This document shows positions 56,495-64,000 of a DNA stretch of 64,000 nucleotides, piece by piece. The notes beneath the pieces were generated by a model that searched no databases, was not told the DNA's origin, and worked only from the letters and a program-made list of their open reading frames with translations. The DNA lies in the NCBI RefSeq assembly GCF_014218705.1, contig NZ_JABBJF010000014.1:43958-107957 (forward strand), given 5' to 3'. Both the position numbers and the translations under genes were made by a program. The first letter of the stretch is position 1; each line of letters starts with the position of its first letter. This DNA comes from Kluyvera sichuanensis (GTDB lineage Bacteria > Pseudomonadota > Gammaproteobacteria > Enterobacterales > Enterobacteriaceae).

Positions 56495-57418
56495 TCAGGA
56501 AGGCATTGATTTGCGAACCGCGCTAAGCAGCGTTTGCGCACCGGCTGAAAGCGGGGTGTCCACCCGCGTGAGAATACCAATGGGCTCTCCCTGGCCCTGC
56601 GTGGCGATTGGCAGGGCGGTGAGGACCCCGCGACGCAAATCGTCTTTCACCGCGCCGGAAGGCACAAACCAGATATAGTTGTAATCGACGGTAAGCTGGC
56701 GCGAGAGCGAGGCGGAGAGCGTCTCGATACAACCCGCAGGCATTTTACAGCCCTGGCTTTGCAGCAAGGTTTCCGCATTCTGGCGCGGGACGGTGCCTTT
56801 TGGTGACACCACTACCGGCCACTCCAGTACGCGGCTCAGGGTAATGTTTTCGTGCAATAGCGGGTGATCGGGGCGTACCACCAGCTTCAATGACTCCAGG
56901 AACAACAGCTCATAGTTCAGCCCGGTCATCAGCTCCGGGTCAGACATGCGGCCAATCCCCAGATCGATATCCCCGGACTTCAGGGCGGCCAGCAGCATGG
57001 TGTTATTCATGGTGGCAACCTGGAGCGTCACATCTTTTTGCTGCTGGTGGAACTGACCTATTACTGCAGGTAATACGCCGAGGGCAGCCGTCGGCAGGGC
57101 ACCGATGCGTACCACATCATTGTTAACACCTTCTTTACGAATTAACGCCTGGCCGGCGGTATTCAGCGCATCAAGTACTTTCACCGCATGGGTTAAAAAC
57201 TGTTCACCGACGAGGGTCAACTGTGCGCCCAAACGGCCGCGTTCGAAGAGGCGAGTACCGGTAAGTTGCTCGAGTTCGTTGAGCGTCTTGGAGAGCGCTG
57301 GCTGGCTTAAATTAAGGGTTTCAGCCGCACGCCCTAAAGTTCCCTGTTGGGCGACGGCTACGAATGTGTGCAGATGGCGCAGACGAATGCGCTGACTAAA
57401 GAGAGCATTTTTTTCCAT
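56495..57418 (-). CDS. pcaQ: LysR-type regulator PcaQ
   Basis: A 307-aa LysR protein: HTH in RLRHLHTFVAVAQQGTLGRAAETLNLSQPALSKTLNELEQLTGTRLFERGRLGAQLT, then the effector domain (VVRIGALPTAALGVLPAVIGQF, SGDIDLGIGRMSDPELMTGLNYELLFLESLKLVVRPDHPL). This fits PcaQ, which activates protocatechuate genes in response to a pathway intermediate. It is downstream of pcaG in the same orientation and separated from it by a REP pair. A perfect ATAACC/GGTTAT palindrome upstream of pcaH is its likely target. Confidence 0.85.
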   Translation of the reverse strand: MEKNALFSQRIRLRHLHTFVAVAQQGTLGRAAETLNLSQPALSKTLNELEQLTGTRLFERGRLGAQLTLVGEQFLTHAVKVLDALNTAGQALIRKEGVNNDVVRIGALPTAALGVLPAVIGQFHQQQKDVTLQVATMNNTMLLAALKSGDIDLGIGRMSDPELMTGLNYELLFLESLKLVVRPDHPLLHENITLSRVLEWPVVVSPKGTVPRQNAETLLQSQGCKMPAGCIETLSASLSRQLTVDYNYIWFVPSGAVKDDLRRGVLTALPIATQGQGEPIGILTRVDTPLSAGAQTLLSAVRKSMPS

Positions 57419-57546
57419 AGGCGATGTTAAAAACAGAGCGGTACGGGTGACAAGTGATGTTGTTTAAATTTGATAACTTGCTAGCAAATTATTATTAACA
57501 TTTGTGCGGTTTAACAGACAAGTGATTTGTTGGGGTTGTCGATAGT

Positions 57547-57614
57547 CCCGGCGTCGCTTCGCTCGGCCGGGCTACCTATCGCAAAGTAGCCCGGCCGAGC
57601 GAAGCGACGCCGGG
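57547..57614. repeat. Perfect inverted REP pair (BIME)
   Basis: 29-bp units 57547-57575 and 57586-57614 are exact inverted copies (CCCGGCGTCGCTTCGCTCGG... and its complement) with the 10-base spacer CTATCGCAAA. Lies between pcaQ and pcaG, both on the minus strand. Confidence 0.9.
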
Positions 57615-57630
57615 GGAAAGCGCACCGGCC

Positions 57631-59051
<1,421 letters not shown>

Positions 59052-59078
59052 TTAAAGTGAATTTAAGGTGCATTTTAA

Positions 59079-59093
59079 ATAACCTCTGGTTAT
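59079..59093. promoter_or_regulatory. PcaQ-type operator before pcaH
   Basis: ATAACC TCT GGTTAT, a perfect palindrome. It is close to the ATAACC-N4-GGTTAA site I recall for PcaQ, but with a 3-base spacer. It lies in the 227-bp gap between divergent pcaH and ydcJ, so it could act on either. Confidence 0.7.
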
Positions 59094-59215
59094 GTAATCA
59101 GAACCATTCGCTCAATAAGTTCAGTCAGTTGCCGCGATCACAGTTTGTAAATTCTTACCGCATAGCGCCATGGCCTTTCCTACACTGCAAATATATCCAC
59201 AGGAGACATGGCATC

Positions 59216-60559
59216 ATGGCGCACACCCTTTCGGCAGATGATATTCGGGAAGAGTTTTCACAAGCGATGTCAGCGATGTATCAGCAAGAAGTTCCGCAAT
59301 ATGGGACGTTGTTGGCATTAGTGGCTGACGTCAATCTGGCGGTACTGGAAAATAACACGCGTCTGTATGAACAGCTGGCTAACGCGGACGAACTGGCGCG
59401 CCTCAACGTTGAACGCCACGGCGCGATTCGCGTCGGCACAGCACAGGAACTTGCTACGCTGTGCCGGATGTTTGCCATTATGGGAATGTTGCCGGTGGGC
59501 TATTACGATCTGTCGGTGGCTGGCGTGCCGGTACATTCAACGGCGTTTCGCCCGGTGGAGGATGCGGCGCTGCAGCGCAATCCGTTCCGTATTTTCACCT
59601 CTTTATTGCGCCTTGAGCTGATTGACGACCCGGCACTGCGCCAGAAAGCCGCGCAGATCCTCGCCCAGCGCGATATCTTTACCCCGCGTTGCCGGGCGCT
59701 GATGGATCTCCATGACGAGCAGGGCGGATTCACTGCGTCGCAGGCGCAGGCGTTTGTCCGCGAAGCGCTGGAGACGTTCCGCTGGCATCGACATACCACC
59801 GTGGATAAAGAAACCTACCAGGCGCTGCACCAGCAGCACCGGCTGATTGCTGATGTGGTCTGCTTCCCCGGCTGCCACATTAACCACCTCACGCCGCGCA
59901 CGCTGGATATTGACCGCGCCCAGGAACTGATGTCCGACTACGGCATGGAACCGAAGGCGGTGATTGAAGGCCCGCCGCGCCGATCGGTACCGTTGCTACT
60001 GCGCCAGACCAGCTTTAAAGCGCTGGAAGAGCCGGTGCAGTTTGCGGGTGAGTCGAGCGGCACGCACACCGCGCGTTTTGGTGAAATTGAGCAGCGCGGG
60101 ATCGCGCTAACGCCTAAAGGTCGGGCTTTGTACGACAAGCTGTTGAGTGAGGCTGGCGTGGGCAAAGATAACCTGAGTCACCAGCAGCATCTGCAAGAGG
60201 TGTTCAAAGCCTTCCCGGACAGCGAATTCTTACTGCGCCAACAGGGGCTGGCCTGGTTCCGCTACCGCTTAACGCCGACCGGCGACGCCCATCGGCAGGC
60301 GATTCATCCGGGCGATGACCCGCAGCCGTTTATCGAGCGCGGCTGGATTATCGCTCAGCCCATCACCTATGAAGATTTTCTGCCGGTCAGCGCGGCGGGG
60401 ATTTTCCAGTCTAATCTGGGCGGCGATGGGCAGACACGCGCCCACGGCAACGCCAGTCGCGACGCGTTTGAAGCGGCGCTGGGGCGCCAGGTACTGGACG
60501 AATTTAGCCTGTATGAGGAGGCGTCGCTGCGCAGCAAACGTCGTTGCGGTCTGCTCTGA
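59216..60559 (+). CDS. ydcJ: YdcJ / HglS, 2-oxoadipate dioxygenase/decarboxylase family (DUF1338)
   Basis: A 447-aa non-heme iron enzyme homologous to E. coli YdcJ and to Pseudomonas HglS, which makes D-2-hydroxyglutarate from 2-oxoadipate in D-lysine catabolism. Metal ligands probably in NVERHGAIRVG (His), CHINHLTPRTLD (His) and FKALEEPVQF (Glu). Start ATG 59216 with AGGAG ten bases upstream; a longer frame from 59057 is not homologous. E. coli order ydcI-ydcJ-opgD is kept on the right, but ydcI is absent and pcaHG occupies its place. Confidence 0.85.
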   Translation: MAHTLSADDIREEFSQAMSAMYQQEVPQYGTLLALVADVNLAVLENNTRLYEQLANADELARLNVERHGAIRVGTAQELATLCRMFAIMGMLPVGYYDLSVAGVPVHSTAFRPVEDAALQRNPFRIFTSLLRLELIDDPALRQKAAQILAQRDIFTPRCRALMDLHDEQGGFTASQAQAFVREALETFRWHRHTTVDKETYQALHQQHRLIADVVCFPGCHINHLTPRTLDIDRAQELMSDYGMEPKAVIEGPPRRSVPLLLRQTSFKALEEPVQFAGESSGTHTARFGEIEQRGIALTPKGRALYDKLLSEAGVGKDNLSHQQHLQEVFKAFPDSEFLLRQQGLAWFRYRLTPTGDAHRQAIHPGDDPQPFIERGWIIAQPITYEDFLPVSAAGIFQSNLGGDGQTRAHGNASRDAFEAALGRQVLDEFSLYEEASLRSKRRCGLL

Positions 60560-60605
60560 AACAGGTACTCTGCATAGCAGTGAAGAAAACCAGGATGAAG
60601 AGTGA

Positions 60606-62111
60606 ATGCAGAATAGCGCAACGCGGGTGGAGACCCGACAGGGGACGTTAACGGGCGTCGTTGACGAGGATGTGTATCGCTGGAGCGGCATTCCTTACGC
60701 CGCGCCGCCGGTGGGCCCGCTGCGCTGGCGTGCGCCACAGCCGGTTTCACCGTGGCAGGGCGTGCGCCAGGCGGATACCTTTTCGGCCGCCAGCTGGCAG
60801 AGCGCGGAGTACTGTCAGGAGCTGGGGGGCGGCGATCCCGGTCGCTTTTCTGAAGACTGCCTCTATCTGAACGTCTGGTCACCCATTAAGCGTCAGAAAC
60901 CGCTGCCGGTCATGGTTTGGCTGCACGGTGGTGGTTTTACCATCGGCTCAGGCGGATTACCACCTTACGATGGCAAGGCACTGGCGCGGCGCGAGGTGAT
61001 TGTGGTCACGCTCAACTACCGCCTTGGCCATCTCGGCTTTTTTGCTCATCCGGCATTGGAGGGCGAAGATGGCGAACGGCTGTACAATTTTGGCCTGATG
61101 GATCAAATCGCCGCGCTACGCTGGGTTCAGGAGAATATCGAATCCTTTGGCGGAGATCGTGACAACGTCACGTTATTTGGTGAGTCAGCCGGGGCGCGCA
61201 GCGTCCTGTCGCTAATGACCTCACCGAAAGCCATCGGTCTGTTCCATAAAGCCATCATTCAAAGCGGCTATACCTTGCCGGACCTACCGCGTGACGACGC
61301 GCTGGCTCGCGGCGAACGGCTGGCCGAACACTTTAATCTGCCAAACGCGTCGGCGCACTCTCTACGAGAGATTCCCGCCGAGGCTTTCTGGCCGCTTACT
61401 GCACCTCATAATATTGGCCCCGCTCCGATTGTCGGCGATGCGGTGCTACCGCAGCCAATGCTCGACGTTTTCTTTGCCGGAAAGCAACACGTCATGCCGG
61501 TGCTGGTCGGATCTAACAGCGATGAAGCCAGCGTGATGGCGGTATTTGGCGTGGACTTAGCCGAGCAAATCCAAAAACTACGCCGCGAGCGCCGTCTGGG
61601 ACTAGGGCTGATTAAGCTGCTCTACCCGGGAGTGAAAGGCGATGAGGAGTTGGGCCGTCAGGTGTGCCGGGATATGGCGTTTACCACCCTGGGCTACGTG
61701 GTGATGCAGGCTCAGCAACGGGTGAATCAACCCTGCTGGCGTTACTGGTTTGATTATGTTGCCGAGGCCGAGCACGACACCTATCGCCACGGCGCGTGGC
61801 ATGGCAATGAGGTGCCCTATGTCTTTGATACATTGGGGCAGATAACGCCATCATGCGATTACGTCACGCCCCGCGATCTCCAGGTGGCGGCTCAGGTCGC
61901 CGACTACTGGGTCAGCTTCGCTCGTGATGCTAGCGCAAGCCATACCGTATTGACGGGGCCGGTACGCTGGCCCGCCAGCGTACGTGGTCGCGACCGGCTT
62001 TTACGCATTGGTTTGCGCAAGCTCGCCGGGTTCCATGTGGAAAATCGCTTTATGCGCGCGCGCCTGGCGCTGTTCAAACGCGTAATGAAGCATCATGTGA
62101 GTCTGGATTGA
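60606..62111 (+). CDS. Type-B carboxylesterase
   Basis: A 501-aa carboxylesterase/para-nitrobenzyl-esterase family protein: SEDCLYLNVWSP, the oxyanion PVMVWLHGGGFTIGSGG, nucleophile elbow LFGESAGARSVL (Ser about residue 192), Glu in GSNSDEASVM, and His in GAWHGNEVPYVFD. No signal peptide; likely cytosolic. It is 46 bp after ydcJ and 113 bp before opgD on the same strand. Not part of the E. coli ydcJ-opgD arrangement. Substrate unknown, perhaps an aromatic or phenolic ester given the pca genes nearby. Confidence 0.85.
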   Translation: MQNSATRVETRQGTLTGVVDEDVYRWSGIPYAAPPVGPLRWRAPQPVSPWQGVRQADTFSAASWQSAEYCQELGGGDPGRFSEDCLYLNVWSPIKRQKPLPVMVWLHGGGFTIGSGGLPPYDGKALARREVIVVTLNYRLGHLGFFAHPALEGEDGERLYNFGLMDQIAALRWVQENIESFGGDRDNVTLFGESAGARSVLSLMTSPKAIGLFHKAIIQSGYTLPDLPRDDALARGERLAEHFNLPNASAHSLREIPAEAFWPLTAPHNIGPAPIVGDAVLPQPMLDVFFAGKQHVMPVLVGSNSDEASVMAVFGVDLAEQIQKLRRERRLGLGLIKLLYPGVKGDEELGRQVCRDMAFTTLGYVVMQAQQRVNQPCWRYWFDYVAEAEHDTYRHGAWHGNEVPYVFDTLGQITPSCDYVTPRDLQVAAQVADYWVSFARDASASHTVLTGPVRWPASVRGRDRLLRIGLRKLAGFHVENRFMRARLALFKRVMKHHVSLD

Positions 62112-62224
62112 CAGATTTTGTTGCGCTAGCAATTGGATTATCAATCAATTTTGTCTAGAGTGGGCGGCAATAACGCCGTTTTTATTTTGCAGCATTCCGA
62201 CTTTAAAAGGACGCTTTGCCAGGC

Positions 62225-63880
62225 ATGAACCGCAGACACTTTCTTAAATCTTCAATGGCTGTTGCCGCCGTGTGCGGGACTTCCGGTTTCGCATCGCTAT
62301 TCTCCCAGGCCGCGATGGCAGAGGACTCCGGCATTGCCGACGGCCAGACGCGTCGCTTTGATTTCGGCGTACTGCAATCCATGGCGCACGATCTCTCTCG
62401 CCAGCCGTGGAGTGGCGCACCGCGCCCGCTGCCGGATACCCTGGCTAACCTGACGCCGCAGGCTTACAACAGCATTCAGTACGACGCTGAACATTCGCTG
62501 TGGAACAACGTCAAAGAGCGCCAACTGGACGTGCAGTTCTTCCACGTGGGGATGGGCTTCCGTCGTCGCGTGCGCATGTTCTCGCTGGACCCATCAAGCC
62601 ACCAGGCGCGTGAAATTCATTTCCGCCCGGAGCTGTTCCAGTACAACGACGCCGGTGTTGACACCAAACAGCTGGAAGGGCAAACCGACCTCGGTTTTGC
62701 CGGTTTCCGCGTCTTTAAAGCGCCGGAGCTAGCGCGTCGCGATATCGTTGCCTTCCTCGGCGCGAGCTATTTCCGCGCGGTAGACAGCACCTACCAGTAC
62801 GGCTTGTCCGCACGCGGTCTGGCGATTGATACCTATACCGACTCGCTGGAAGAGTTCCCTGACTTTACCTCTTTCTGGTTCGAAACCGCGAAGCCGGGTG
62901 ACACCTCCTTCACCGTCTACGCGCTGCTGGATAGCGCCAGCGTCACCGGCGCGTACAAGTTCGTGGTGCACTGCGAAAAAGCGCAGGTGATCATGGATGT
63001 GGAAAACCATATCTATGCGCGTAAAGACATCAAACAGCTCGGCATTGCGCCGATGACCAGCATGTTCAGCTGCGGCAACAACGAGCGCCGCGTCTGCGAC
63101 ACCATCCACCCGCAAATTCACGATTCCGACCGCCTGGCGATGTGGCTCGGCAACGGTGAGTGGGTGTGTCGTCCGCTGAATAACCCGCAGAAGCTGCAGT
63201 TCAACGCCTATCAGGATAAAAACCCGAAGGGCTTCGGTCTGCTGCAGCTTGACCGCGATTTCACCCACTATCAGGACGTTATGGGCTGGTACAACAAACG
63301 CCCAAGCCTGTGGGTTGAGCCGCGTAACCAGTGGGGTAAAGGGGCCGTCAGCCTGATGGAGATCCCAACCACCGGTGAAACGCTCGATAACATCGTCTGC
63401 TTCTGGCAGCCGGAAAAACCGATGAAGGCGGGCGATACGCTGAACTTTAGCTACCGCTTGTACTGGAGCGCGATGCCGCCGGTACGTTCTCCACTGGCTC
63501 GCGTACTGGCGACCCGCACTGGCATGGGCAGCTTCCCGGAAGGGTGGGCACCGGGCGAGCATTACCCGGAAAAATGGTCTCGTCGTTTTGCTATCGACTT
63601 TGTCGGCGGCGATCTGAAAGCGGCTGCACCGAAAGGCATCGAGCCGGTGATTACGCTCTCCAGCGGGGAAGCGAAGCAGATTGAGATCCTCTACGTTGAA
63701 CCGTTCGACGGCTACCGTATTCTCTTTGACTGGTACCCAACGTCCGATTCGACCGACCCGGTGGACATGCGCCTGTTCCTGCGCTGCCGCGGCGACGCCA
63801 TCAGCGAAACCTGGCTATATCAGTACTTCCCGCCAGCGCCGGACAAGCGTCAGTACGTTGACGACCGCGTAATGAAATAA
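62225..63880 (+). CDS. opgD: Glucan biosynthesis protein D (OpgD)
   Basis: A 551-aa Tat-exported periplasmic protein shaping osmoregulated periplasmic glucans. Start ATG 62225 is preferred to TTG 62216, as E. coli OpgD begins at the corresponding MDRRRFIK; the Tat signal is [18 protein letters not shown]. MdoG/OpgD family domain follows ([76 protein letters not shown]). Full length. Confidence 0.95.
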   Translation: MNRRHFLKSSMAVAAVCGTSGFASLFSQAAMAEDSGIADGQTRRFDFGVLQSMAHDLSRQPWSGAPRPLPDTLANLTPQAYNSIQYDAEHSLWNNVKERQLDVQFFHVGMGFRRRVRMFSLDPSSHQAREIHFRPELFQYNDAGVDTKQLEGQTDLGFAGFRVFKAPELARRDIVAFLGASYFRAVDSTYQYGLSARGLAIDTYTDSLEEFPDFTSFWFETAKPGDTSFTVYALLDSASVTGAYKFVVHCEKAQVIMDVENHIYARKDIKQLGIAPMTSMFSCGNNERRVCDTIHPQIHDSDRLAMWLGNGEWVCRPLNNPQKLQFNAYQDKNPKGFGLLQLDRDFTHYQDVMGWYNKRPSLWVEPRNQWGKGAVSLMEIPTTGETLDNIVCFWQPEKPMKAGDTLNFSYRLYWSAMPPVRSPLARVLATRTGMGSFPEGWAPGEHYPEKWSRRFAIDFVGGDLKAAAPKGIEPVITLSSGEAKQIEILYVEPFDGYRILFDWYPTSDSTDPVDMRLFLRCRGDAISETWLYQYFPPAPDKRQYVDDRVMK

Positions 63881-63887
63881 CCCGCCA

Positions 63888-63903
63888 GTAGCCCGGCCGA
63901 GCG
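63888..63903. repeat. REP sequence broken after 16 bases
   Basis: GTAGCCCGGCCGAGCG matches the first 16 bases of the 57586 REP unit exactly and then stops, where the adjoining IS-like sequence starts. Confidence 0.6.
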
Positions 63904-64000
63904 TATGTACGACCGGATACATAGGTAACACTTCAGACCGGGAACATAGGTAACACTTTCCTAGTCTATCCGGATAATACTACGGCTTTTCCGGTCATAG
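63904..64000. mobile_element. Probable IS end with direct repeat, cut by the window edge
   Basis: Two 23-bp direct copies GACCGG(AT/GA)ACATAGGTAACACTT at 63911-63933 and 63936-63958 (two differences, 25-bp period) follow the broken REP unit. Sequences of this style (CATAGGTAACAC) mark the ends of some IS481-like elements as I recall. No transposase is visible in the window. Confidence 0.5.

Overview
The window is a chromosomal segment of an Enterobacteriaceae species. The housekeeping blocks follow Escherichia coli gene order (sufABCDSE-ldtE-lpp-pykF-fumD; pdxI-azoR-hrpA-ydcF-aldA-gapC-cybB; trg; ydcJ-opgD), but GC content is higher and several catabolic blocks absent from E. coli K-12 are inserted. 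The presence of pcaHG, quinate/shikimate genes and an intact gapC suggests the Klebsiella/Raoultella/Enterobacter/Kluyvera side of the family; the species cannot be fixed from sequence alone. No rRNA, tRNA or CRISPR array was seen.

Layout. (a) 1-6.3 kb: AT-rich accessory island with two tandem DNA-binding regulators, small secreted proteins (a surface-adhesin-E-like protein and a PliG-like lysozyme inhibitor), an IS3-family element with an internally deleted transposase, an outer-membrane beta-barrel, and an orphan 66-aa gene. (b) 6.4-15.8 kb: the suf Fe-S assembly operon behind a clear Fur box, then ldtE, lpp, pykF and fumD. (c) 15.8-20.7 kb: a TetR regulator divergent from a 3-dehydroshikimate dehydratase/HPPD-like fusion, an MFS carrier and a shikimate dehydrogenase, i.e. 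shikimate/quinate to protocatechuate. (d) 20.8-25.9 kb: a leaderless ModA-like protein convergent with a FecCD-type ABC importer, an unannotated 30-aa hydrophobic ORF with its own promoter and terminator (candidate type I toxin), and an esterase. (e) 25.9-33.6 kb: small redox genes, pdxI, azoR, hrpA. (f) 33.6-38.9 kb: a MarR-controlled tripartite efflux operon that ends in an O-methyltransferase. (g) 39-50.8 kb: MHS transporter, ydcF, aldA, esterase, Ada-like protein with a PEP-mutase-like enzyme, gapC, cybB, leuE, frmRA. (h) 50.9-64 kb: a Trg-like chemoreceptor, a membrane PQQ dehydrogenase of the glucose/quinate/shikimate family, an orphan WaaZ-like transferase, pcaQ-pcaGH, ydcJ (hglS), a type-B carboxylesterase, opgD, and an IS-like end inserted in a REP sequence.

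The main integrated theme is hydroaromatic catabolism. A periplasm-facing PQQ enzyme (about 53-55 kb) and a cytosolic cluster 35 kb away (about 16-20 kb) carry near-identical TGAACCAWWTGGTTCA-like sites and so probably form one TetR-controlled regulon feeding protocatechuate to PcaHG. A perfect ATAACC-N3-GGTTAT site upstream of pcaH fits control by the adjacent PcaQ-like LysR protein.
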